DNA of 31,636 bases from Paralactobacillus_A sp963926925 (GTDB lineage: Bacteria > Bacillota > Bacilli > Lactobacillales > Lactobacillaceae): positions 1-31,636 of the forward strand of contig CAWUZD010000027.1 of assembly GCA_963926925.1 (NCBI GenBank). The letters run 5' to 3'. Each line of letters starts with the position of its first letter. Position 1 is the stretch's first letter. Positions 6,078 to 13,860 of the stretch are shown here, in pieces. The notes under the pieces were generated by a model. That model did no database searches, had not been told where the DNA came from, and worked only from the letters and a program-made list of their open reading frames with translations. The translations under genes and the position numbers were made by a program.

Positions 6078-8412
6078 ACCAAAAATGATGAAGTTGATTG
6101 GTTAGTTGGGATTGATCATTAACTACTTGTAATTGCCAAAAAGTAGGTAATAATTTGCGGTATTGCTGGTAATTAAAGCGCTGATCCATTAATAAAACTG
6201 CACCCTTATCCTGTGAACTACGAATCAATCGTCCTGCAGCTTGAATCACATTATTTATACCAGGAATTAAGTAGGCATAACTAAAGCCTTGGCCATTTAG
6301 CTGATCAAAATAATCGCGTAATAAATTATTCTTCAGGTTAATTTGTGGTAAACCAACACTAATGATGCCAACGCCAATTAGTTTTTCACCTTGTAAATCA
6401 ATTCCTTCAGCAAAAATACCACCTAAAACGCCGAAACCAACGAGTGTTTCGTCATGATCTATTTCAAATTGTTGAAGAAAATCATGACGTTGTTTACTAT
6501 TCATACGTTCTTTTTGAATAATTACTTTAACATTATCATCTTCACAATGATATGCGGCCACTACTTGTTTTAAAAAGGCAAAAGAAGGACAAAAGATTAA
6601 ATAATTACCTTTTTTACTATTAATTAAGGTATTAATAGTAGCAACGATTTTAGGAATATTAGCAAGTCGTTGTTTATAAGCAGTTTGGATATAACTCGTA
6701 ATTAAAGTTAATTGTTGGTCGGCGTTAAATGGTGATGGTAATTGTAACTGTTCACTATCACTATCCATGCCTAAAACGGCTTGATAATAAGTTAATGGTG
6801 ATAATGTTGCCGAAAAAAGCACGGCACTGCTGGCCTTATGTAATCGTTGTTTAAGAAAACAACTCGGGTCTAAGCAAAATAACTCAATAGTTATATTGGT
6901 TTTACTACTAGTAACGATAGTTTGGTAATTTTGGTCATAGTAATTATTAATTTTTAAAAATGATAAGCATTCAAAATAATATGTTTTAATTGTTTCTAAT
7001 AAAGGATGTTGCGTACTTTTTTCATATTTAGGTAACCATTTGCCAAGAAAATTAGTAAACTTTTGTAATTCATGAATAAAGTTAATAGGCACTGTGGTCA
7101 ATGCATATTGTTTTGTAGTTGTTAATAATGCTTTAAATTCATCATTAATGGCAATTAAATGTGGTTGTAATTGTTCATTTAATGCATCATGATTATCAAT
7201 TTGCTCAAGTAATTTTAATAATGTTTTTTGTGATAAAGTGGCTGAATACATATCACGAGCACGTTTTAATAAGTTATGGGCTTCATCAATTAAAAAGCAG
7301 TTGTTAATCTTATCATCATTACTTAAAAAGCGCTGCATCGCTACTGTAGGATCAAAAATATAATTATAATCACAAATAATAATGTCACAATAATCACTCA
7401 AATCATTAGCAAAGTTAAATGGATCGAGCATATACTTCTGTGCTTGTTTTTCGATTATTTGGCGCGTAATAATGTTGTAATTAGTGATGGTTTCAATAAT
7501 GGCTGGCTTTAACCGATCATAGTAACCTTTCATATATGGATTTTGATGTGGATCACTAGGTTCATCAGCAAATGTTATTTGGTCTTTGGCGGTAAGCGTA
7601 ATGCATTTAACTGCGAAGTTAGGTTGCTGTTGTTCTAAGAGTGCTAATGTTTCTTCAACAACATGACGAGTACTTTGTTTAGCCGTTAAATAAAAAATTC
7701 GTTGAATTTGATTATTTCCCATGGCCTTTAATGCTGGATAAATGGTTGAAATGGTTTTACCGATACCAGTGGGAGCTTCAACAATTAATTGTTGTTGATT
7801 GGTGATGATTTGCGTAATTTTTTGAATAAGTGCTTGTTGACCATGCCGATAATTAGCAAACGGAAAGGTCATTTGTTGTAAAGCAGTATTGCGTTTTTGA
7901 ATTAAATTATCTTTAAATAATAACCATGATTCATATTGGCGAATTAATGAATAGAAGAATTTTTTAAGATCATCATATTGCCATACTTGCATTTGTTTAG
8001 TAATACTATGATCAATGGTACGAACATAAGTTAGTTGTAGGTGAATTTGGTTGAGATGTTTTTGTGCACACCAAAAATAACCATATACCTTAACTTGTCC
8101 CCAATAACGTGCTAATTTATTGGGATTAAGTTTATTAAAGGTTGGTTTAGAAGTTTTAATTTCTTCAATAACATCATGACCATCTTGTGAAAAAATACCA
8201 TCTGCGCGCCCATCAATTTGATAATCTTGGTGATTAATGGTAATGATTTTTTTAAGATAAACTTCACTTTGATAATTATGAAGATGCTGTTGTTGTAAAT
8301 CACGATGAATTTGACTACCTTGCAAAGCCGTAAAATTATTATTATCTGGAACTAAATTGCCACTTTGCATCACTGTTTCAACTAACTCACGTACTCCTAA
8401 ATGTTTCACCAT
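6076..8412 (-). CDS. XPD/DinG-type helicase with N-terminal PD-(D/E)XK nuclease domain, Fe-S cysteines absent
   Basis: A 778-residue protein. The N-terminal part carries a RecB/Cas4-like nuclease core: GSQIHRD, then DGRADGIF (about 67-74), then VIEEIKTSK. A superfamily 2 helicase follows, with Walker A EAPTGIGKT (about 207-215), a DEAH box in FLIDEAHNL (about 375) and motif VI QAAGRLIRS (about 724). Relatives carry four Fe-S cysteines between Walker A and DEAH, in contexts like KICF, CNP, CPYAKG and CPFEFS. Here those positions read QITF, SDP, NPYMKG and DPFNFA, so no cluster is expected. The role is probably DNA repair or structure unwinding. I start at ATG 8412 behind AAAGGTG; ATG 8469 has no ribosome site and lies upstream of the likely promoter. 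Confidence 0.88.
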   Translation of the reverse strand: MVKHLGVRELVETVMQSGNLVPDNNNFTALQGSQIHRDLQQQHLHNYQSEVYLKKIITINHQDYQIDGRADGIFSQDGHDVIEEIKTSKPTFNKLNPNKLARYWGQVKVYGYFWCAQKHLNQIHLQLTYVRTIDHSITKQMQVWQYDDLKKFFYSLIRQYESWLLFKDNLIQKRNTALQQMTFPFANYRHGQQALIQKITQIITNQQQLIVEAPTGIGKTISTIYPALKAMGNNQIQRIFYLTAKQSTRHVVEETLALLEQQQPNFAVKCITLTAKDQITFADEPSDPHQNPYMKGYYDRLKPAIIETITNYNIITRQIIEKQAQKYMLDPFNFANDLSDYCDIIICDYNYIFDPTVAMQRFLSNDDKINNCFLIDEAHNLLKRARDMYSATLSQKTLLKLLEQIDNHDALNEQLQPHLIAINDEFKALLTTTKQYALTTVPINFIHELQKFTNFLGKWLPKYEKSTQHPLLETIKTYYFECLSFLKINNYYDQNYQTIVTSSKTNITIELFCLDPSCFLKQRLHKASSAVLFSATLSPLTYYQAVLGMDSDSEQLQLPSPFNADQQLTLITSYIQTAYKQRLANIPKIVATINTLINSKKGNYLIFCPSFAFLKQVVAAYHCEDDNVKVIIQKERMNSKQRHDFLQQFEIDHDETLVGFGVLGGIFAEGIDLQGEKLIGVGIISVGLPQINLKNNLLRDYFDQLNGQGFSYAYLIPGINNVIQAAGRLIRSSQDKGAVLLMDQRFNYQQYRKLLPTFWQLQVVNDQSQLTNQLHHFW

Positions 8413-8449
8413 ATTCACCACACCTTTTTTACTGGTTATTTCTTTTTTA

Positions 8450-8458
8450 ATTGTAACA
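8450..8458 (-). promoter_or_regulatory. Candidate extended -10 promoter of the helicase gene
   Basis: Read on the minus strand, TGTTACAAT matches TGn plus a five-of-six -10 hexamer. Transcription would start near 8443, leaving a 31-base leader. It overlaps the -35 of the divergent promoter. Confidence 0.4.
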
Positions 8459-8479
8459 AATTTATGCATAAGTTATTAT
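8451..8479 (+). promoter_or_regulatory. Candidate promoter of the 8514-9750 gene pair
   Basis: TTGTAA and TATTAT are separated by exactly 17 bases, with four and five of six consensus matches. The start would be near 8486. It shares bases with the helicase promoter on the other strand, so the two may exclude each other. Confidence 0.5.
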
Positions 8480-8513
8480 TAGCGATGAGATGTGTTTTTA
8501 GAGGTGATTATTA

Positions 8514-8984
8514 ATGGAAATTAAAGTGCAAGATTATTGTCAGGCAATTGCCCAGCAAGATTATGATTGGCAGAGTATTAACTTAACTACGAAGCAAGTT
8601 GAAAGTAAACAATTAAGCGCAACCTTATCAGCTTTTTATGTTCAATTAACAGATGACTTGCAAGCTAATAAGTTAGCCAAATTACAAATCATGGTTGATG
8701 ATGCCGATGATTTAACTTCATTTGCGGTTGAAACTAGCATTATTAATTTACCGTGGGCTGATACTAAGAAAGTAATTAATTTCTTTAATAATGACGAAAT
8801 TGTACCAGCGAATTTATACTTTATTATTGAATCACCAGTAGTTAATCAATCTAGTTTTCGAATTGATGAGTTTACAAGTGTACAAGATTATTTACAAGAT
8901 CCTGCTGTTAAGCAACAAGAACTAACGAAGTTATTTCAACAAAAAATGTTAATGTTACAGGAAAAAAGCCATGCAAAAAAGTAA
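8514..8984 (+). CDS. Hypothetical protein, 156 residues
   Basis: I do not recognise the family. The protein is soluble in appearance, acidic, without signal peptide or membrane segment, and rich in Gln, Asp and Leu. It mixes predicted helix and strand, with a helical C-terminus (QQELTKLFQQKMLMLQEK). GAGGTG precedes ATG 8514 at a good distance. Its end overlaps the start of the DUF915 hydrolase gene by 14 bases, which implies one operon and coupled translation. A cytoplasmic partner of the hydrolase's expression or an unrelated passenger are both possible. Confidence 0.75.
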   Translation: MEIKVQDYCQAIAQQDYDWQSINLTTKQVESKQLSATLSAFYVQLTDDLQANKLAKLQIMVDDADDLTSFAVETSIINLPWADTKKVINFFNNDEIVPANLYFIIESPVVNQSSFRIDEFTSVQDYLQDPAVKQQELTKLFQQKMLMLQEKSHAKK

Positions 8985-9750
8985 TCATAAGCGGCACATT
9001 TGGCGTTATGTTGGCATTAGTTTAGTTGGTATTACCATTTTAATTGCTGGTTGGTGGGAATACCGGTTAACACCAGAACGTCATTTAACAGTTGATCAGG
9101 ATAATGTTCCCACATTATTTATTCCTGGTTACATGGGTAATTGGATTTCACTAGGACCAATGGTTCACCGTATGAATCGTTATCATATTGCCAAAAAAGC
9201 AATGGTAGTTCATATTGCTAGTGATAATAAAATTACAATTAAACAAGATGCTGCTCTTAATAAAAATAATCCCAATATTATTGTTCTATTTCAAGATAAT
9301 ACCAATGTTGATAAGCAAGCAACGCAGTTAGCATTATTAACGGAAAAATTATATCGTGATTATCATATTCGTAAGATTAATTTAGTTGGTCATTCTGATG
9401 GTGGTAATATTGTTTATCGTTATTTAACTACTAAGCATCAACAAGCTGTGCCACAAACGGTAAAGTTTGTTGATTTTGCGGATGATTATTCACAAGCTGA
9501 AGATCAACGTGCTGATCGTTTACCACGAAAATTAAAAGTGTTAATTGTGGCTGGTGAAATTTGGCATACGGGAACAGATGGTGAAATTCCATTAAAGAGT
9601 GCCTTAGCTTTTAAAAAGGTAATTGCACCATATGTTGCTGAAGTTAAGACAGCAGTATTTCATGGTGGGCCATGGTTAACATTCCATAGTTGCTTACACC
9701 AAAATCCAGCAGTTGATTGTGTTATTGCACGCTTTTTATATGATAACTAA
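8971..9750 (+). CDS. Membrane-anchored alpha/beta hydrolase, DUF915 family (second copy)
   Basis: A 259-residue paralogue of the hydrolase at 1840. It has one N-terminal membrane anchor (about residues 12-30) with the catalytic domain outside the cell. TLFIPGYMG is the oxyanion strand, LVGHSDGG is the nucleophile elbow (Ser142), and late His residues near the C-terminus (TFHSCLHQ) could complete the triad. The two copies keep similar positions for the NIIVLFQDN and YIVIAFQDN strands, supporting common descent. The substrate is unknown. It is followed after 15 bases by the TauE/SafE gene, so the operon may extend from 8514 to 10982. Confidence 0.88.
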   Translation: MQKSNHKRHIWRYVGISLVGITILIAGWWEYRLTPERHLTVDQDNVPTLFIPGYMGNWISLGPMVHRMNRYHIAKKAMVVHIASDNKITIKQDAALNKNNPNIIVLFQDNTNVDKQATQLALLTEKLYRDYHIRKINLVGHSDGGNIVYRYLTTKHQQAVPQTVKFVDFADDYSQAEDQRADRLPRKLKVLIVAGEIWHTGTDGEIPLKSALAFKKVIAPYVAEVKTAVFHGGPWLTFHSCLHQNPAVDCVIARFLYDN

Positions 9751-9765
9751 GAGGGATGAATTAAA

Positions 9766-10614
9766 TTGCTAGTTGCACATACATTATTATTATTGATTAT
9801 TGGCGCGTTAGCAGGTATATTTGGCGCTATTTTGGGCATTGGTGGTGGTATTATTTTGACACCAGTGTTAACAATTATTTTAGGATTACCGATTAAATAT
9901 GCAATTGGTGCCAGTATTATTGCAGTTATTGCAACCAGTTCTGGTTCAACCATCGCATATTTAAAAGATGACATGTTAAATTTGCGGGTAGCGATGTTTC
10001 TTGAAATTGCGACAACAATTGGTGCGATTGTGGGAGCATTATTAACAGGCGTTGCCCCTAAAAATATTATTTATGTTTTATTTGGATGCTTATTATTGTT
10101 TGCAATGTTTAATATGGGTCGCAAATTATGGAGCAAAAAGCAACAAAGCCAAGTCGTTACTGGTGATAAAATTGCTCAAAAAATGCGTTTAAATGGGCAC
10201 TATTATGATAAAGCCGCTAAGCAAGAATATCATTATCAGGTTAAAAACGTTCCTGGTGGTTTTATCATGATGTTAGGTGCTGGTTTAGCAAGTGGTTTAT
10301 TAGGAATTGGTGCCGGTGCATTTAAAGTAATTGCGATGGATAATATTATGCATATGCCTTTAAAACCATCAAGTGCAACAAGTAATTTGATGATGGGCGT
10401 TACGGCCGCTGCCAGTGCGATGATTTACTTTTTAAACGGTGACATTCGGCCAGATATTGCGGCACCAATTGCCATTGGTATTTTATGTGGTGCTTTCTTT
10501 GGAACCCGGATTATGCAACACTTGAATCCACGGATGATTAGAATTATTTTTATTCCAATTTTGGCATACATGGGCTTGCAAATGGTTCTTAAAGGATTTG
10601 GAGTGAACTTCTAA
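9766..10614 (+). CDS. TauE/SafE (TSUP) family membrane transporter
   Basis: A 282-residue protein with about eight hydrophobic segments. It has the two-repeat layout of the sulfite exporter TauE/SafE family: IFGAILGIGGGIILTPVL near the N-terminus and ASGLLGIGAGAFKVIAMD in the second half. Members move sulfur-containing or small organic anions; the substrate here is not evident. The start is TTG 9766, with GAGGG about ten bases upstream; no better ATG is near. Its stop codon shares a base with the start of the DUF1634 gene (TAATG), a tight coupling often seen for this pair. Confidence 0.9.
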   Translation: MLVAHTLLLLIIGALAGIFGAILGIGGGIILTPVLTIILGLPIKYAIGASIIAVIATSSGSTIAYLKDDMLNLRVAMFLEIATTIGAIVGALLTGVAPKNIIYVLFGCLLLFAMFNMGRKLWSKKQQSQVVTGDKIAQKMRLNGHYYDKAAKQEYHYQVKNVPGGFIMMLGAGLASGLLGIGAGAFKVIAMDNIMHMPLKPSSATSNLMMGVTAAASAMIYFLNGDIRPDIAAPIAIGILCGAFFGTRIMQHLNPRMIRIIFIPILAYMGLQMVLKGFGVNF

Positions 10615-10982
10615 TGAATAAGACAGATAAAGAGATTAAAGATGTACAAGTTCTTATTAGTAAAATTCTGCGAATCGGTGTTTTAATTTCAGCATTAGTT
10701 ATTTTAATTGGGTTATTTATTTTACTAGTAACGAATAATACCGGTTATCCGCACATGGGCTATCCACATAATTTTGTGATGATTTGGCAAGGACTATTTC
10801 AGGGTAAAGCTGCTGCAATCATTATGTTTGGCATTTTTTTGTTGATTTTAACACCAGTGTTACGGGTTGTTGTTTCAATTTACGCCTTTTTTAAAGATCA
10901 TGATCATTTATATGTTGGCATTACGATAGCAGTATTAATTATTTTATTAGTTTCAATGTTCTTAGGTGCACAGGGCATCTAA
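10614..10982 (+). CDS. DUF1634 family membrane protein
   Basis: A 122-residue protein with three hydrophobic segments (about residues 20-40, 60-85 and 95-118) and a short, charged N-terminus. The pattern and the overlap with a TauE/SafE gene fit DUF1634 proteins, whose function is unknown but which usually travel with TSUP transporters. It may be an accessory subunit of that transporter; this rests on context. GGAGTG within the upstream gene serves as ribosome site. Confidence 0.8.
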   Translation: MNKTDKEIKDVQVLISKILRIGVLISALVILIGLFILLVTNNTGYPHMGYPHNFVMIWQGLFQGKAAAIIMFGIFLLILTPVLRVVVSIYAFFKDHDHLYVGITIAVLIILLVSMFLGAQGI

Positions 10983-10990
10983 AGGTAATA

Positions 10991-10999
10991 TGATATAAT
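10991..10999 (+). promoter_or_regulatory. Extended -10 promoter of the ATP-grasp gene
   Basis: TGATATAAT is a perfect extended -10 element placed in the 48-base gap before the gene at 11031. No clear -35 is visible, which extended -10 promoters tolerate. The start would be near 11006. Confidence 0.6.
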
Positions 11000-11030
11000 A
11001 CAAGAGACAAAAACTTATAGGAGTGTAAAT

Positions 11031-12290
11031 ATGACACAAGAACAAAAAGTTACTCCAGTTTTACTTGGTAGTGACATGAATGTTTACGGAATGGCAAGAT
11101 CATTTTATGAAATTACAGGACAACCTGTTGATGCATATGCACGTGTTCAATTAGCACCAACACGTTTTTCTAAAATTGTTACTGTTCATACAATTGATAA
11201 TTTTGATTCTGATCCAACCTTTATTAATACAATGAACCAATTAAAGGATAAGTACCGTCATGTTGATGGCAAAGTGTTATTAATTGCTTGTGGTGATACT
11301 TATGCGGAATTAGTATCAAAACATAAAGATGAACTTAGTGATGTTTTCATTTGTCCATATGTTGATTATGACTTATTAAAACAATTAAATGATAAGGAAA
11401 GTTTCTATAAGATTTGTGATAAATATGGTTTACTTTATCCTAAGACTAAGATTATTACTAAGAAAATGTATGAAACTAAAGCTGGTTTGACCGTCCCATT
11501 TGATTTTCCAGTAGCTTTGAAACCTGCTGACAGTGTTGAATGGTTGAATATTAATTTTGAAGGTCGTAAGAAAGCCTTTATTATTCATTCTCAAGCTGAA
11601 TTTCTTAACATTATTAGTAAAATTTATGACAATGGTTATACTTCTGATGTAATCTTACAAGATTTCATCCCTGGTGATGATTCTAACATGCGTGTTTTAA
11701 ATGCTTATGTTGATCATAATCATCATGTTAAGATGATGTGCTTAGGTCATCCATTATTGGAAGACCCAACCCCAGGCTCAATTGGTAACTATGTTGCGAT
11801 TATTCCTGAATATAATCAAGATATTTATGATCGGATGCAAAAGTTCCTAGAAGAAATTAACTTTACTGGTTTTGCTAACTTTGATATGAAGTTTGACCGG
11901 CGTGATAACACATTCAAGTTATTTGAAATTAATATCCGGCAAGGGCGGAGTAGTTTCTTTGTAACCTTGAATGGCTATAACTTGGCTAAATGGTTAATTG
12001 AAGATTACGTAACTGGTGATCTTGATGACCAACCAACTGTTTATGGTAATAAAGACGTTACTAAGTACAAATTATGGCTTGGTGTTCCTAAGAATGTCTT
12101 TGAAAAATATGCTGCTCCTAATGATGCTAAAAATGAAGCAATGCATCTTTTAAGCAAAGGTCAATACGGAACAACTGTTTTCTATGATAAGGATATGTCA
12201 TTGAAACGGCGGCTTTTGTTGAACTACATGTTCTACAAATATAATGCTCGTTTCAAACGTTACTTTAATGAAAACAAGAATAACGGTTAA
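11031..12290 (+). CDS. ATP-grasp ligase, candidate D-aspartate ligase of peptidoglycan cross-bridge
   Basis: A 419-residue ATP-grasp enzyme. The N-terminus PVLLGSDMNVYGMARSFYE and following APTRFSKIV resemble, from memory, the Enterococcus faecium D-aspartate ligase Aslfm, which adds D-Asp to the Lys side chain of the cell wall precursor. The central ATP-grasp part includes FPVALKPADS (Lys for ATP), QDFIPGDDSNMR, and the metal-binding FKLFEINIRQGRS near residue 300. No aspartate racemase gene is adjacent. If the assignment is right, the organism makes Lys-D-Asp type peptidoglycan. Other ATP-grasp carboxylate-amine ligases are the alternative. It has its own promoter and AGGAG site, and UspA follows after 18 bases. 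Confidence 0.8.
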   Translation: MTQEQKVTPVLLGSDMNVYGMARSFYEITGQPVDAYARVQLAPTRFSKIVTVHTIDNFDSDPTFINTMNQLKDKYRHVDGKVLLIACGDTYAELVSKHKDELSDVFICPYVDYDLLKQLNDKESFYKICDKYGLLYPKTKIITKKMYETKAGLTVPFDFPVALKPADSVEWLNINFEGRKKAFIIHSQAEFLNIISKIYDNGYTSDVILQDFIPGDDSNMRVLNAYVDHNHHVKMMCLGHPLLEDPTPGSIGNYVAIIPEYNQDIYDRMQKFLEEINFTGFANFDMKFDRRDNTFKLFEINIRQGRSSFFVTLNGYNLAKWLIEDYVTGDLDDQPTVYGNKDVTKYKLWLGVPKNVFEKYAAPNDAKNEAMHLLSKGQYGTTVFYDKDMSLKRRLLLNYMFYKYNARFKRYFNENKNNG

Positions 12291-12308
12291 TAAAGGAGTT
12301 ATTTGATA

Positions 12309-12779
12309 ATGGCTAAAACTGAAGATGATTTTGAGGTAAAGACATTACAATTTAAGAAATTGTTATTAGCTGTTGATGATGATGACGATGAATCATCACA
12401 AAAAGCCTTTGATTATGCGTGCACACTTGCCAAAACATATAATATCTCTTTAGGAATTGTTTCTATTCTTGAAACCGGGGATATGAATGTTTATCAATCA
12501 CTATCAAGTGATTTTTTGGAAAAACGGCGTGCCGAAATGATGGCTGATTTAAACACTTATGTTAAAAAAGCACAAGAATATGGTGTGCAAGCCATCGAAC
12601 CAATTATTGGTGAAGGTAGTCCTGGTAGAGTAATTGTTGATGAAATTATTCCAACATTTCAACCTGATTTAGTAATTGTTGGTTCACACACTAACCCAAC
12701 TTTTTCACGGCGTCATTTAGGTATGCAAGCTTCATACATTGCACGTAATGCTTCAGTATCAGTTATTATTGTGCGTTAA
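12309..12779 (+). CDS. Universal stress protein, UspA family
   Basis: A 156-residue single-domain UspA protein. KKLLLAVDDDDDESSQKAF forms the first strand and loop with the conserved Asp. VIVGSHTNPTFSRRHLGMQA is the C-terminal nucleotide-binding region, although the usual second Gly of GxxG is replaced (GSHTN), so ATP binding is uncertain. I start at ATG 12309, with AAAGGAG about ten bases away, rather than TTG 12303, which would sit too close. It follows the ATP-grasp gene closely, suggesting co-transcription, and precedes the membrane protein gene. Confidence 0.88.
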   Translation: MAKTEDDFEVKTLQFKKLLLAVDDDDDESSQKAFDYACTLAKTYNISLGIVSILETGDMNVYQSLSSDFLEKRRAEMMADLNTYVKKAQEYGVQAIEPIIGEGSPGRVIVDEIIPTFQPDLVIVGSHTNPTFSRRHLGMQASYIARNASVSVIIVR

Positions 12780-12807
12780 TTTTTAGGGTAATTAAGGGGA
12801 ATAGATT

Positions 12808-13728
12808 ATGGATTCAGATGCAAATAAACAGACAAATTCACAAGCACTACAACCAACTGATGCTGATGGTGAAGCTGAACAAACTGTTACTAGTGCGGCT
12901 GATGAACAACCAACAACAGTAGCAGTTTCTGAAATTAACGAAGAAGCAACTACACCATCAACTGATGCTGAAAAAGATGAGGAAACTACGCCTGATGATA
13001 AGTCCAATGATCAATCAACTAAACAAACTAACCACGATGATGAAAAAGTAAAAAAACATCCTAAAAAGGTTAAACCAGCATGGCGGCAACATTTTTGGAG
13101 TCGTTATTGGCAATATTTGCGGCGGGGCATTATTCATCCAAGTTGGTCACAAGAAGATAAGGGCTTGTATTTTGGCTTTGTAAGTATTGTAATTATCAGT
13201 ATTTTCAATGCCATTACGGCCGCAATCTTAATGAATCAATTGGAAGAACAAATTGGTTATATGCGGCTAATTGATCCACAACTTGGTTTAGGAGCAACCA
13301 CATCAGGTATTGGTTTCTTCTTTAAAACATTCTTATTAAGCATTGTTTTGTATATTGTTTATGCTTTAATTGGTTGGATATTACAATATTGGGTTCAAAA
13401 TAATCATCAAATGGGCTATAACACCTATTTAACGATTTTAATGCGGCAAAATAGTATTATTTTACCATTAACGGCGTTAATGACATTAATTACTATTGTT
13501 GCTTCATCATTAGTTAGTGTAATTACTGTTTTGTTTGTTTTAGAAGGGATTTTAGCAGTGATTGGTTTAAGCATTAGCTTATACCATGAACAACATCGTG
13601 AAACATTAGATGCGATGTATGTTATTATCTTAGCAATTGCCTTAACCATGGTTATTAGTATCATTATCTTCAGAGTATCAATGATGCCAATCATTGCCCA
13701 TGTTTTAGGTTTATTGTTAGCATCATAA
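12808..13728 (+). CDS. Membrane protein with long acidic N-terminal region
   Basis: A 306-residue protein. The first 75 or so residues are acidic, Gln/Thr-rich and probably disordered. A basic stretch follows (KVKKHPKKVKPAWRQHFW), then a short motif WQYLRRGIIHPSWS and five hydrophobic segments (about 115-305). Similar Firmicute proteins of unknown function join a disordered cytoplasmic head to a membrane domain; I cannot assign a named family. The basic patch before the membrane would fix the acidic region inside the cell. AAGGGGA precedes ATG 12808. A strong terminator ends the transcript that probably starts at 10991. Confidence 0.8.
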   Translation: MDSDANKQTNSQALQPTDADGEAEQTVTSAADEQPTTVAVSEINEEATTPSTDAEKDEETTPDDKSNDQSTKQTNHDDEKVKKHPKKVKPAWRQHFWSRYWQYLRRGIIHPSWSQEDKGLYFGFVSIVIISIFNAITAAILMNQLEEQIGYMRLIDPQLGLGATTSGIGFFFKTFLLSIVLYIVYALIGWILQYWVQNNHQMGYNTYLTILMRQNSIILPLTALMTLITIVASSLVSVITVLFVLEGILAVIGLSISLYHEQHRETLDAMYVIILAIALTMVISIIIFRVSMMPIIAHVLGLLLAS

Positions 13729-13745
13729 TTAATGAATTAAAAGGT

Positions 13746-13778
13746 GAGCACTTGTATTTATTACAAGTGCTCTTTTTT
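13746..13778 (+). terminator. Terminator of the ATP-grasp/usp operon
   Basis: GAGCACTTGTA and TACAAGTGCTC form an 11-bp stem with a five-base loop, followed by TTTTTT. Confidence 0.92.
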
Positions 13779-13860
13779 GTTCTAAATATGGTAAAATTCG
13801 CGCTTTTTGGCTTAAAAGAGTATACTTACTTTAAAATGTGTAAAAAAGAAGGGTTTTTAA

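Noticed and set aside
8413..8469. Longer N-terminus for the helicase (ATG 8469)
   Set aside because: No ribosome site there, it would cover the likely promoter, and AAAGGTG precedes ATG 8412.
12792..13007. Minus-strand Ser/Val-rich frame
   Set aside because: It is the antisense shadow of the acidic, Thr-rich head of the membrane protein and has no ribosome site.
13798..13837. Promoter of cfa (TATACT 13821 or TAAAAT 13832)
   Set aside because: No partner -35 at a sensible distance; left out because the choice cannot be supported.
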